DNA from: Streptococcus cristatus
GTDB lineage: Bacteria > Bacillota > Bacilli > Lactobacillales > Streptococcaceae
Assembly (NCBI RefSeq): GCF_001578775.1
Contig: NZ_KQ969062.1
Location: forward strand, 471,776 to 535,775
Length of the DNA: 64,000 nt
Direction: 5' to 3'
The notes beneath the pieces are model-generated. The model was not told where the DNA came from. It saw nothing but the letters and a program-made list of their open reading frames with translations, and searched no databases. Below, piece after piece: positions 24,595-32,962 of this stretch (its first letter is position 1; each line of letters begins with the position of its first letter). A program made the position numbers and the translations under genes.

Positions 24595-25878
24595 ATGTCT
24601 GTATCATTTGAAAACAAAGAAACAAATCGTGGTGTATTGACTTTTACTATCGGTCAAGACCAAATCAAACCTGCTTTGGATCGTGCTTTTAATGCAGTTA
24701 AGAAAAATATTGCTGTACCAGGTTTCCGTAAAGGTCATATTCCTCGTCCAGTCTTCAACCAACGTTTTGGTGAAGAGTCACTTTATCAAGATGTCTTGAA
24801 TGCATTGCTTCCAGCAGCTTATGAAGCAGCTGTAAAAGAAGCTGGTCTTGAAGTGGTTGCACAACCAAAAATTGATGTGACTTCAATGGAAAAAGGTCAA
24901 GAATGGGTGATCACTGCTGATGTTGTGACAAAACCTGAAGTGAAATTGGGTGCTTACAAAGACCTTGAAGTATCTGTAGAAGTTTCTAAGGAAGTTACTG
25001 ATGCTGAAGTTGATGAGCGCATTGAGCGTGAACGCAACAACTTGGCTGAATTGGTTCTGAAAGATGGAGCAGCAGCTGAAGGGGATACAGTTGTCATCGA
25101 CTTTGTTGGTTCTGTTGACGGTGTTGAATTTGACGGTGGAAAAGGCGACAACTTCTCACTTGGACTTGGTTCAGGTCAATTCATCCCAGGCTTCGAAGAC
25201 CAATTGGTTGGTCACTCAGCTGGTGAAACAGTAGACGTTGTTGTAACCTTCCCAGAAGACTACCAAGCAGCTGATCTTGCTGGTAAAGAAGCAAAATTCG
25301 TTACAACAATCCATGAAGTAAAAGAAAAAGAAGTTCCAGCTCTTGATGATGAACTTGCAAAAGACATCGACGAAGAAGTTGAAACTCTTGCTGAATTGAA
25401 AGAAAAATACCGCAAAGAATTAGCAGAAGCGAAAGAAGCAGCTTACAACGATGCAGTTGAAGCAGCAGCGATCGATCTTGCAGTAGAAAATGCAGAAATC
25501 GTTGACCTTCCAGAAGAAATGATTCACGAAGAAGTTCATCGCGCTGTGAACGAATTCCTCGGCAACATGCAACGTCAAGGTATCTCTCCTGATATGTACT
25601 TCCAAATCACTGGTACAACTCAAGAAGACCTTCACAAACAATATGAAGCAGATGCTGCAGCACGCACTAAGACGAACCTTGTTGTAGAAGCAGTTGCGAA
25701 AGCAGAAGGCTTTGAAGCTAGCGCTGAAGAAGTTGAAGCAGAAATCACTTCATTGGCAACAGACTACAACATGGAAGCAGACCGCGTTCGCCAATTGCTT
25801 TCAGAAGAAATGCTTAAACATGATATCGCTGTTAAGAAAGCAGTTGAAGTCATCACAAGCACTGCTAAAGTAAAATAA
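24595..25878 (+). CDS. tig: Trigger factor
   Basis: Trigger factor is the ribosome-bound chaperone and prolyl isomerase that meets nascent chains at the exit tunnel. The N-terminal ribosome-binding loop has the signature [12 protein letters not shown] (residues 44-55). The FKBP-type domain covers about 150-245 ([32 protein letters not shown]). The helical C-terminal arms are rich in Glu and Ala. The length of 427 residues is normal. The start has AAGGAG upstream. Codon use is strongly biased, as in highly expressed genes. It has its own promoter and terminator. Confidence 0.97.
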   Translation: MSVSFENKETNRGVLTFTIGQDQIKPALDRAFNAVKKNIAVPGFRKGHIPRPVFNQRFGEESLYQDVLNALLPAAYEAAVKEAGLEVVAQPKIDVTSMEKGQEWVITADVVTKPEVKLGAYKDLEVSVEVSKEVTDAEVDERIERERNNLAELVLKDGAAAEGDTVVIDFVGSVDGVEFDGGKGDNFSLGLGSGQFIPGFEDQLVGHSAGETVDVVVTFPEDYQAADLAGKEAKFVTTIHEVKEKEVPALDDELAKDIDEEVETLAELKEKYRKELAEAKEAAYNDAVEAAAIDLAVENAEIVDLPEEMIHEEVHRAVNEFLGNMQRQGISPDMYFQITGTTQEDLHKQYEADAAARTKTNLVVEAVAKAEGFEASAEEVEAEITSLATDYNMEADRVRQLLSEEMLKHDIAVKKAVEVITSTAKVK

Positions 25879-25918
25879 TAGCTTCTAGTCAGCCCTAGTG
25901 GATGACAAATGCAAGCAC

Positions 25919-25949
25919 AAGAGAGAACGATTTGTTCTCTCTTTTTTTT
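25919..25949 (+). terminator. Terminator of tig
   Basis: GAGAGAAC (25921-25928) pairs with GTTCTCTC (25934-25941), followed by T8. Confidence 0.92.
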
Positions 25950-26003
25950 GATGTTGGAGAGCTTGTTTCGAAATAAGAACTGTTCAAGAGAGATGCGGGC
26001 AAC

Positions 26004-26067
26004 CTAGGCCTCGGCTGGTCACTTTTCCTATAGATTCATGGTATTCTAGGCCTCGGCTGGTCACTTT
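26004..26067 (+). repeat. Two 22-bp direct repeats upstream of rlmB
   Basis: The 22-base string starting CTAGGCCTCGGCTGG occurs at 26004-26025 and again at 26046-26067, period 42, and the similarity extends into CCT on the right. The remainder of the 25950-26319 spacer holds small palindromes (AAGAGA-TG-TCTCTT at 26132-26145) but no gene. Confidence 0.75.
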
Positions 26068-26319
26068 CCTTTAGTTTTTAAGGTAAATGATACTTGAGAT
26101 AGCTGTTGACCAAAAGCAAGTGTCTAACGAGAAGAGATGTCTCTTGTTTGGAAATCAGCTAGCAGAGCTGGCTAGTCTAGTTGTTTTCTAGGTCTCAAAT
26201 AAGGAATTATTTCAAAAGCAAATAGGATAACAAAATGAAGTTTTTAGCTGATTGCTGAGAAATGCTAGGTTGTAATAGAGAGATATTTAGCTTTTAGACA
26301 GATTTTTTTGGGGAGCTTG

Positions 26320-26328
26320 TGATATACT
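26320..26328 (+). promoter_or_regulatory. Extended -10 promoter of rlmB
   Basis: TGA-TATACT without a good -35. ATG 26335 lies 6 bases after it, so the mRNA should start at that ATG. Confidence 0.55.
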
Positions 26329-26334
26329 GTTAGT

Positions 26335-27065
26335 ATGGAAAAAATGATATTGTTTACGGCGTGCATGCTGTGACCGAGGCCTTGATGGCCAATACGGGAA
26401 ATAAACTTTACATTCAGGATGACTTGCGTGGCAAAAACGTGAGCAAGCTGAAAGATTTGGCGGCAGAAAAGAAGGTCTCTATCTCTTGGACCCCCAAGAA
26501 AACCTTGCAGGAGATGACGGATGGAGCCGTTCACCAAGGCTTTGTTTTGCGGGTATCGGAGTTTGCCTATGCAGATTTGGCGGATGTTTTGAAAAAAGCG
26601 GAGCAGGAAGAGAATCCTCTTCTGTTGATTTTGGATGGCTTGACAGACCCGCATAATCTGGGCTCTATCTTGCGCACGGCTGACGCTACCAATGTCACGG
26701 GAGTGATCATTCCCAAGCACCGAGCAGTCGGCGTGACACCAGTTGTGGCCAAGACCTCTACGGGCGCTATCGAGCACATTCCTATTGCCCGTGTGACCAA
26801 TCTCAGCCAGACTCTGGACAAGCTCAAGGAAGCTGGCTTCTGGATTTTTGGGACGGATATGCAGGGGACGCCTGTTCATAAGTGGAATACGGCAGGCAAG
26901 CTAGCCCTCATTATCGGTAACGAAGGTAAGGGCATTTCCAGCAACATCAAGAAGCAGGTGGACGAGATGCTGACCATTCCCATGAATGGCCATGTCCAAA
27001 GCCTCAATGCCAGCGTCGCAGCGGCCATTCTCATGTATGAAGTCTTTAGAAATCGGGTGGGCTAA
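26335..27065 (+). CDS. rlmB: 23S rRNA (guanosine-2'-O-)-methyltransferase RlmB, 5' end frameshifted as read
   Basis: This SpoU/TrmH-family enzyme methylates G2251 of 23S rRNA. The knot motifs are clear: LDGLTDPHNLGSILRTADA, ALIIGNEGKGIS and PMNGHVQSLNASVAAAI. The family N-terminus (DIVYGVHAVTEAL) is encoded in the same frame from 26346, but that frame has no ATG: it runs back to TAG 26331-26333. ATG 26335 is in another frame and would join if the run of six A at 26339-26344 had seven. The only in-frame start is GTG 26361, without a ribosome binding site, and it would cut the first motif. This may be a sequencing error, transcriptional slippage or a real defect. The body is intact. Confidence 0.85.
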
Positions 27066-27709
27066 TGCAAGTACTTGGAAGCTATCTGTTAGAGAAATAT
27101 CAAACAGAAACGTTTGAACCGATCATTTATGATATCTATCATAATAAAAGAGAAGATAATTATTGCTTTTGCTTTGAAATCACTGAGGAAGCAGATCAGT
27201 ATCCCTTAGAGGATTTATTGATCCAATATTCCTTGAACTGCACGGATTTATACGGTCAAGGCAGTCAGGTAAATGGCGCTTTGAAATACCTAATTGAGGT
27301 CGAAACCTTATCCAGTGATAAGGCGGATCTCATCAGCATTCTCAATTTTTCTACAATTTTAAATAAAGAGATTGTGAATTATGTAAAAGGAAAATATGAA
27401 TGCCTTGCTGAAAAGAGATGTATAAGTTCCTTTTATATGGGAAATCAAAAAGTGGAAGTTCCTGTGCTTGCTTACCGAAGTGATAACACTGGGATGGTTT
27501 CTTTTCAAAATAAATATCCAGAAGGACAATTAACAAATTTATTTTTAGAAGATAAAAAATATGATGTTGAGAGTGTGGATGGGGAATGGACCTGTATTGA
27601 ATTGCTTAATGGCAAAGCAAACCTGATTTTAAAAAATTCACAAGATGAATATTTCCAATATATTTTTGATTTGAAAGGCTTTCAAGGTGTTAGTCCTATT
27701 CTAGACTAA
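27065..27709 (+). CDS. Hypothetical protein coupled to rlmB
   Basis: The protein has 214 residues, starting at an ATG that overlaps the rlmB TAA by one base (TAATG). It is acidic and soluble, with several cysteines (YCFCF near residue 34), no signal peptide and no membrane segment. I do not recognise the family. Its codon use is more AT-rich than rlmB and the downstream degV gene, so it may be an acquired passenger that uses rlmB transcription. No terminator separates it from rlmB. Confidence 0.75.
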   Translation: MQVLGSYLLEKYQTETFEPIIYDIYHNKREDNYCFCFEITEEADQYPLEDLLIQYSLNCTDLYGQGSQVNGALKYLIEVETLSSDKADLISILNFSTILNKEIVNYVKGKYECLAEKRCISSFYMGNQKVEVPVLAYRSDNTGMVSFQNKYPEGQLTNLFLEDKKYDVESVDGEWTCIELLNGKANLILKNSQDEYFQYIFDLKGFQGVSPILD

Positions 27710-27852
27710 CCGAGCGAAACTAGCTTTCCTAAGAAGCAAGAAATTTCCAATAGCTAGTCCTGATATGGTGGTAAGCAAATCACCACTACTAACCCGCTGA
27801 TGTCCATGGAGAAGCCTTCTCTTTGGTAACTAAAAAATGATGGAGAAAAAAG

Positions 27853-28716
27853 ATGACCTTTAAAATTTTAACGGATTCGACGGCAGATCTGCCAGAAAGC
27901 TGGACCCAAGAACATGATGTGCAGGTTCTGGGCTTGACGATTCAGCTGGACGGGCAAACCTACGAGACTGTCGGACCGGATAAGCTGACCAGTGAGCAGC
28001 TTTTAGCCAAGATGGAGTCCGGCAGCAAGCCAACTACCAGCCAGATCAATGTTGGCCAATTTGAAGATGTTTTCCGCCAGTATGCTCAGGAGGGCACAGC
28101 GGTTCTCTATGTGGCCTTTGCTTCAGCCTTGTCTGGAACCTACCAAAGTGCAGTCATGGCGCGTGAGATGGTCTTAGATGATTACCCTGAGGCAATCATC
28201 ACTATCCTTGATACCAAGGCAGCTTCGATGGGTGAAGGGCTCTTGGTGATGAAGGCCGTAGAAGCTAAGGAAGCAGGTCAAAGTCTAGAGCAGACGGCAA
28301 ACTTGCTCCAAAGTCTAGTGCCTAGAGTCCAGACCTATTTCTTAGTAGATGACCTCAACCACCTCATGCGGGGGGGCCGCATTTCCAAGGCAGCGGCTCT
28401 CATGGGAAGCTTGGTCAATATCAAGCCCATCATCGCAGTCACAGCTGACGGAAGTCTGGATTCGGTCGCTAAGGTGCGAGGCAAGAAGAAGGCGCAGGCT
28501 GAGGTGGTTCGGATGACCTTAGAGACGATTTCTGATCCACGGGTGGTGGTCGCCTATGCAGGTGAAAAAGAAGTCGCTGAAAATGTCAAGGAGCAGCTTT
28601 TGGCTTCTGGACAAATCACAGAAGTTCTTATCCTGCCTCTTGGTCCGGTTATTTCGACGCATACTGGGCCAGGTACCCTAGGACTCTTTAGCATTGGCAG
28701 TGAACTTTCAGACTAA
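27853..28716 (+). CDS. DegV family fatty-acid-binding protein (FakB-type)
   Basis: The protein has 287 residues. DegV/FakB proteins hold a fatty acid and present it to FakA for phosphorylation. Visible family motifs are ILTDSTADLPESW at the N-terminus, TTSQINVGQF (residues about 61-70), SALSGTYQSA, and HLMRGGRISKAAALMGSLVNIKP in the centre, with the C-terminal GPVISTHTGPGTLG containing the conserved histidine. FakA is encoded about 11 kb downstream at 38777. Which fatty acid it binds cannot be told. Confidence 0.92.
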   Translation: MTFKILTDSTADLPESWTQEHDVQVLGLTIQLDGQTYETVGPDKLTSEQLLAKMESGSKPTTSQINVGQFEDVFRQYAQEGTAVLYVAFASALSGTYQSAVMAREMVLDDYPEAIITILDTKAASMGEGLLVMKAVEAKEAGQSLEQTANLLQSLVPRVQTYFLVDDLNHLMRGGRISKAAALMGSLVNIKPIIAVTADGSLDSVAKVRGKKKAQAEVVRMTLETISDPRVVVAYAGEKEVAENVKEQLLASGQITEVLILPLGPVISTHTGPGTLGLFSIGSELSD

Positions 28717-28760
28717 ATAGAAATGAAATCGTTATTTTATAAATAATTGCATCAAATATA

Positions 28761-28790
28761 TTGACTTTTGGTTAGAAAATTTGGTATGAT
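28761..28790 (+). promoter_or_regulatory. Promoter of rplM-rpsI
   Basis: TTGACT (28761-28766), 18 bases, TATGAT (28785-28790) with an extended TGG. The start point is expected near 28797. Confidence 0.85.
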
Positions 28791-28796
28791 AGTAGG

Positions 28797-28878
28797 CGGT
28801 ATTGTTTACCCCATTTGTAAGGCCCCGGAACCTTTCAAATAACTCGCGGACCGGAACATCCGCCCTGTAAACAAAAAC
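28797..28878 (+). ncRNA. L13-type ribosomal protein leader
   Basis: TTGTTTAC (28802-28809) pairs with GTAAACAA (28867-28874) and closes a structure containing GCGGA/TCCGC (28846-28850 and 28859-28863) with a CCGGAACA loop. The position directly before rplM and the layout fit the Firmicutes L13 leader, through which L13 represses its own operon. The family assignment is from memory. Confidence 0.75.
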
Positions 28879-28899
28879 GATATTCATATAGGAGAAATC

Positions 28900-29346
28900 A
28901 TGAACAAAACAACATACATGGCTAAGCCAGGTGAAGTTGAACGCAAATGGTATGTAGTAGACGCTACTGATGTACCTCTTGGACGCCTTTCTGCAGTTGT
29001 AGCAAGCGTACTTCGTGGAAAAAACAAACCAACATTCACACCACACACTGATACAGGTGACTTCGTAATCGTTATCAACGCTGAAAAAGTTAAATTGACT
29101 GGTAAAAAAGCAACTGATAAAGTTTACTACACTCACTCAATGTACCCAGGTGGTTTGAAGTCTATCACTGCTGGTGAACTTCGCTCTAAGAACGCTGTTC
29201 GTTTGATCGAAAAATCAGTTAAAGGTATGCTTCCACACAATACTCTTGGCCGCGCTCAAGGTATGAAGTTGAAAGTATTTGTAGGCGCTGAGCACACTCA
29301 CGCTGCACAACAACCAGAAGTTCTTGATATTTCAGGACTTATCTAA
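28900..29346 (+). CDS. rplM: 50S ribosomal protein L13
   Basis: The protein has 148 residues. Landmarks: [38 protein letters not shown] and [12 protein letters not shown]13 binds 23S rRNA early in 50S assembly. AGGAG precedes ATG 28900. It is first in the rplM-rpsI operon and codon use is highly biased. Confidence 0.98.
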   Translation: MNKTTYMAKPGEVERKWYVVDATDVPLGRLSAVVASVLRGKNKPTFTPHTDTGDFVIVINAEKVKLTGKKATDKVYYTHSMYPGGLKSITAGELRSKNAVRLIEKSVKGMLPHNTLGRAQGMKLKVFVGAEHTHAAQQPEVLDISGLI

Positions 29347-29364
29347 GGAAAGGAACAATAAAGT

Positions 29365-29757
29365 ATGTCACAAGCACAATATGCAGGTACTGGACGTCGT
29401 AAAAACGCTGTTGCACGCGTTCGCCTTGTTCCAGGAACTGGTAAAATCACTGTAAATAAAAAAGATGTTGAAGAGTACATCCCACACGCTGACCTTCGTT
29501 TGGTTATCAACCAACCATTCGCAGTTACTTCAACTGTTGGTCAATACGACGTTTTCGTAAACGTTGATGGTGGTGGCTACGCTGGTCAATCAGGCGCTAT
29601 CCGTCACGGTATCGCTCGTGCCCTTCTTCAAGTAGACCCAGACTTCCGCGATTCATTGAAACGCGCAGGCCTTCTTACTCGTGATGCTCGTATGGTAGAA
29701 CGTAAGAAACCAGGTCTTAAGAAAGCACGTAAAGCTAGTCAGTTCTCAAAACGTTAA
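29365..29757 (+). CDS. rpsI: 30S ribosomal protein S9
   Basis: The protein has 130 residues. [19 protein letters not shown] at the N-terminus and the C-terminal SQFSKR tail, which reaches the P-site tRNA, are diagnostic. It follows rplM by 18 bases. The 3' end of rpsI is a known target for integrative elements in streptococci, and an integrase remnant lies just behind the terminator here. Confidence 0.98.
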   Translation: MSQAQYAGTGRRKNAVARVRLVPGTGKITVNKKDVEEYIPHADLRLVINQPFAVTSTVGQYDVFVNVDGGGYAGQSGAIRHGIARALLQVDPDFRDSLKRAGLLTRDARMVERKKPGLKKARKASQFSKR

Positions 29758-29782
29758 GAACCAGCTACAATACAGCATTTAC

Positions 29783-29819
29783 AACACTTCATGGTTCACA
29801 CCATGGGGTGTTTTTTTGA
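29783..29819 (+). terminator. Terminator of rplM-rpsI
   Basis: AACACTTCATGG (29783-29794) pairs with CCATGGGGTGTT (29801-29812) through G-U pairs, followed by T7. Confidence 0.88.
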
Positions 29820-29866
29820 TGATTTTTAGCAAAATTCACACCACTTTTCACACCAAATTCACACCA

Positions 29867-30094
29867 TTATTTATTTAGGGAGCGATAAGCAATCTCTCCA
29901 ACAGCCATTGGAATCACATTTGAAGTGTTGACATAAGTCTTAGTTGTAATCGTATCACTATGGGTTAGTGCTTCAGAAATAGCTTCGATAGACGTTCCAG
30001 CCTGTTTAGCAAGTGTGGCTCCTGTATGCCGTAGCTTGTGTAAGCTCTGGGTGTCGCTTTCTGATATTTTTCCTCTTATTGTTATTGAATTTCC
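29867..30094 (-). pseudogene. C-terminal remnant of a tyrosine recombinase (integrase)
   Basis: The minus-strand frame is open for 75 codons and closed upstream by TAA at 30095-30097. It encodes the catalytic end of a phage or ICE integrase: HKLRHTGATLAKQAG with the HxxR motif, LTHSDTITTKTY with the second His and the nucleophilic Tyr, and a tail ending YRSLNK. The first 300 or so residues are missing and there is no start codon. It lies directly behind rpsI, so an element probably once integrated there and decayed. Confidence 0.88.
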
Positions 30095-30183
30095 TTATCC
30101 TCCTAGCTAACAATATTGATACTGAGAAATACATTTTTTATCATTTAGAATATAAGTTTTAAAGTATGGAATTTAATCGATAG

Positions 30184-30227
30184 TTGGAAAAGGTTTTCGA
30201 GTATGCTATAATATACTCCGCAGTATA
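30184..30227 (+). promoter_or_regulatory. Promoter with an operator-like repeat for the two-gene membrane cassette
   Basis: TTGGAA (30184-30189), 17 bases, TATAAT (30207-30212) with an extended TGC. The inverted repeat TATACT/AGTATA (30212-30217 and 30222-30227, spacer CCGC) covers the predicted start point. Confidence 0.75.
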
Positions 30228-30283
30228 ATAGTTTGGTTTAACTTAACATTGCAAAATAAGTATAAAAAGCTGAGGTATAAATT

Positions 30284-30907
30284 TTGAAGAAGTTGATTAT
30301 AGTTTGTGATGAAAAACATAGAAAGTATGGAGATTATCTTTCGCAATTGATTAGTTTAGAAGATGACACAGAAGATTGTGTTGTTGGAATAAAAGATGGC
30401 GAAGTTGCTACACAAGTATGGTCTGAAAAAGAGTACCAATCTAATGCACCTCAAATCTCGTCTTCGCAGTATATACTATTTATTGGTGAGAGTAAACTAA
30501 TCAAAGAGAAAGGACTTCATATGAAAGCCGTGTTTTCAAAATACGGTATGCGATATGGATGGCTTGGGAAGCAAGCTATTTTAACGGTGGAAGAAAGTAT
30601 ATCAGTTAAAGAGTATGATGAATTTCTAAACTTTGCGCTTGACAATCAAGCGGATATAGAAAGATTAGTAGAGAAAAAAGAGAATAAAAGCTTTGTTGAT
30701 AAGGTGAAGGAAAATCCTATGGTAGGTGCAAAAGTAGCTGGAATTGCTGCTTTAGGAGTGTTGGGTGGAGCAGTCGGGCTATCCCCCATTATAGGATTAA
30801 AGATTAAGAGAACTATTGACTTGAAAAAAGGAATTAGGGAACAGCAATATAGTTGCGCAATAATTAAGTTTTATTTAGAAGGTCTTTCGGCATTTTTAGG
30901 AATGTAA
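30284..30907 (+). CDS. Unknown protein with a glycine-rich membrane segment (cassette gene 1)
   Basis: The protein has 207 residues with a TTG start (GAGG 8 bases upstream), the only sensible one. Residues 1-120 look like a soluble alpha/beta domain: LIIVCDEK, then YILFIGESKLIKEKGL and YGMRYGWLGKQAILTVEE. This order of a strand, a loop and a conserved-looking GWLG segment could be a nucleotide- or ligand-binding fold, but I cannot name it. Residues 147-172 are a glycine-rich hydrophobic helix, followed by a basic stretch. It is AT-rich compared with neighbours and is transcribed with the 502-residue gene 22 bases downstream. Function unknown; a sensor for the larger membrane protein is one idea. 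Confidence 0.8.
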   Translation: MKKLIIVCDEKHRKYGDYLSQLISLEDDTEDCVVGIKDGEVATQVWSEKEYQSNAPQISSSQYILFIGESKLIKEKGLHMKAVFSKYGMRYGWLGKQAILTVEESISVKEYDEFLNFALDNQADIERLVEKKENKSFVDKVKENPMVGAKVAGIAALGVLGGAVGLSPIIGLKIKRTIDLKKGIREQQYSCAIIKFYLEGLSAFLGM

Positions 30908-30929
30908 TGTCAAAGGTGGTTGAATCCTT

Positions 30930-32438
30930 ATGTCAGATTTTGAAAATGGTTATAAGTTTTTTGGAAGCAATTCTGCGGGATTTGTAGGTGCTAACTACAC
31001 AGCGGGCTATGTTGCGGATGTTGAAAATGAGATAGACAAACTAGTAAAGGATTTAAACTCTTTTGAAGGATTTAAAACTGCCTCTGAAAAGTTAAAAGGG
31101 GATATTGCAGAATTCTGGCATGCTGGTACTTTTAATATTAAAGCAGTAGTTGAAGGTTCAAAAAATAGAGCTTGGGTGGATAGAAGTCATGATTTCGCTT
31201 CGACTGATATTTCTACAAATTTTGGTGATAATTATGGGCTGAAATTCTATTCTTCAGGGCAAGAAAGTGCTAAGGCGCAAGCTGTAAGTGTTTTTCAACG
31301 ATTTAATGAATACCGTTCAGGAGGTGGAAGTGATAGTCTAGAAACCTTCCTGTTGAAAAGAGGTTACAATGAAATCGATAAGATACTCAATGATCCGATT
31401 TATGCAGGGCAAATTAGAATAATTCCTAGAGATCAGCTTGAGGAGGCGGTTTCTTGGCTTCAAAAAATGATTAACACAGAATTAACAAGGAGACCTGAAC
31501 AGGTTCAGCGTTATCGAGAGACACTGGCACTGTTGACTGATAGATTAAAGAGTAGCGATGGTGTGGAATCTATTCCTTTATCAAAACAGGAAGCGGAATC
31601 ACTTGCAACATTGGCAAAGGAAGGAAAAGTTGATTCTGAAAAACTTGGGCTTACGCCAACTGAATTAATACATTTTAAAAATATTTTAAAACAATCATTT
31701 AAAGCTGGAATGACTGCTGCAACTATCTCGGTGATGTTAAAAATTGCTCCAGAAGTTTACAAAGCTATATCCTACTTGATAAAAAATGGTGAACTTGATG
31801 AGAAACAGTTTCAAAAGATAGGTTTTGCAGCTTTATCGGGGGGAAGTGAAGGCTTTGTTAGAGGAACAATTTCAGCAGCATTGACTGCTTCTTGTAAAGC
31901 TGGATTCTTAGGAGAAACGGCTAAGATGATAGATCCAACAATTATTGGTACTTTTACTGTTCTTACTGTCAATGTGATCAAGAATGCTTTTCTAGTTTCT
32001 ATTGGGAAAAAACAAACGCGTGACCTAACGGAGGAATTAGTAAGAGATATGTATATATCCACTTGCTCCTTAATAGGTGGGGGAGTTTCTCAATGCGTTA
32101 TTGAAATTCCAGTATTTGGTTACCTTATTGGTAGTTTCCTTGGATCAATTTTTGGTTCTTTCACGTATAATATTGGGCAAAAGGCTGTTGTTTCATTCTG
32201 TGTTGATTCGGGATTCACTTTGTTTGGATTAGTGACACAAGATTATACCTTGCCAAGAGAGCTTCTAGAAGAAATTGGAATTGAAACTTTTGATTATGAA
32301 ACATTTGATATAGATACGTTTGAAGTGAACAGTTTTGATTTTGATACATTCGATGCAGATAGTTTTAAACCGGATACACTTAATATTACTTTTCTCCGGA
32401 GAGGTGTTATTGGGGTATCTACGATTGCTTATATTTAA
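30930..32438 (+). CDS. Unknown large membrane protein with a C-terminal pentapeptide repeat (cassette gene 2)
   Basis: The protein has 502 residues. An N-terminal half (residues 1-240) is soluble and begins FENGYKFFGSNSAGFVGANY. It contains a HAGTFNIKAVVEGSKNRAWVDRSHDF segment that reads like a conserved domain core. Residues 250-430 carry several glycine/alanine-rich hydrophobic stretches (GMTAATISVML, FVRGTISAALTASC, VFGYLIGSFLGSIFGSF) that could insert as a pore. Residues 452-486 are seven five-residue repeats of the form (D/E)-(T/S)-F-D-x. It is AT-rich. No family recognised. The soluble-plus-pore layout and its paired partner resemble toxin or defence effectors, by inference only. Confidence 0.8.
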   Translation: MSDFENGYKFFGSNSAGFVGANYTAGYVADVENEIDKLVKDLNSFEGFKTASEKLKGDIAEFWHAGTFNIKAVVEGSKNRAWVDRSHDFASTDISTNFGDNYGLKFYSSGQESAKAQAVSVFQRFNEYRSGGGSDSLETFLLKRGYNEIDKILNDPIYAGQIRIIPRDQLEEAVSWLQKMINTELTRRPEQVQRYRETLALLTDRLKSSDGVESIPLSKQEAESLATLAKEGKVDSEKLGLTPTELIHFKNILKQSFKAGMTAATISVMLKIAPEVYKAISYLIKNGELDEKQFQKIGFAALSGGSEGFVRGTISAALTASCKAGFLGETAKMIDPTIIGTFTVLTVNVIKNAFLVSIGKKQTRDLTEELVRDMYISTCSLIGGGVSQCVIEIPVFGYLIGSFLGSIFGSFTYNIGQKAVVSFCVDSGFTLFGLVTQDYTLPRELLEEIGIETFDYETFDIDTFEVNSFDFDTFDADSFKPDTLNITFLRRGVIGVSTIAYI

Positions 32439-32487
32439 GTTGCAAAAAACTAAAGATACCTATGTAATAGTTTCAACTAATTTATAG

Positions 32488-32516
32488 AAAGCATCTCCTT
32501 GTTGAGATGCTTTTGT
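32488..32516 (+). terminator. Terminator of the two-gene cassette
   Basis: AAAGCATCTC (32488-32497), loop CTTGTT, GAGATGCTTTT (32504-32514). Confidence 0.85.
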
Positions 32517-32550
32517 TCTCTTCTGAAAAATTAATGCCTTAGCAATATAG

Positions 32551-32604
32551 AAAAACACCCTCATCCCTAGTTCTGCTAAAAGCATTGGATAAGAGTGTTT
32601 TTTT
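32551..32604 (-). terminator. Terminator of the CsbD-like gene
   Basis: On the minus strand AACACTCTTATCC pairs with GGATGAGGGTGTT across a large loop, and T-rich sequence follows (complement of 32551-32555). Confidence 0.65.
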
Positions 32605-32624
32605 ATAAGAACGATAGACGCTGA

Positions 32625-32828
32625 TTATTCTTCGTCTTTTTTGATAATGTTTTTAACGCCTGCGATAGCACCTTCAACAGCGCCTTTTGCGTCTTCAGCG
32701 ACTTCTTTCACTTTTGAAGCTACTTTTTCAGCAGTTCCTTCTGCTTGAGTTTTTGTATCGCCAGTAAGTTTACCGAAGCCTTCTTTGAGAGAACCTTTAG
32801 CTTGGTTGAATTTTTCTTCGATTGACAT
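32625..32828 (-). CDS. CsbD-like stress protein
   Basis: The protein has 67 residues. The N-terminus [21 protein letters not shown] matches the CsbD pattern (KGxxKExxGKxTGD). The rest is an alanine/lysine/glutamate helix. Family members accumulate under general stress; their action is not known. GGAGG precedes ATG 32828. It is monocistronic with its own promoter. Confidence 0.88.
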   Translation of the reverse strand: MSIEEKFNQAKGSLKEGFGKLTGDTKTQAEGTAEKVASKVKEVAEDAKGAVEGAIAGVKNIIKKDEE

Positions 32829-32906
32829 GGAAATTTCCTCCGTTTATTTAGTGTATTATCTAAGTTGGATGCTGTTTGATACTCATTCAAGCGAGATAAT
32901 AGATAC

Positions 32907-32935
32907 AGTATAGACTCTTTGGTAACAAAAAGCAA
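32907..32935 (-). promoter_or_regulatory. Promoter of the CsbD-like gene
   Basis: On the minus strand TTGCTT (32935-32930), 17 bases, TATACT (32912-32907). Confidence 0.7.
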
Positions 32936-32962
32936 ATAACTGCTACGAAATGACAAAATATT

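Noticed and set aside
26004..26067. CRISPR array
   Set aside because: Only two repeat copies with one 20-base gap, and no cas genes.
26361..27065. rlmB as a simple intact gene starting at GTG
   Set aside because: It would cut the conserved YGVHAVTEAL motif and has no ribosome binding site; listed instead as frameshifted at the 5' end.
32283..32387. Classical pentapeptide-repeat (Qnr/MfpA type) domain
   Set aside because: The repeat is (D/E)(T/S)FDx and only seven units long; it lacks the A(D/N)LxF pattern.
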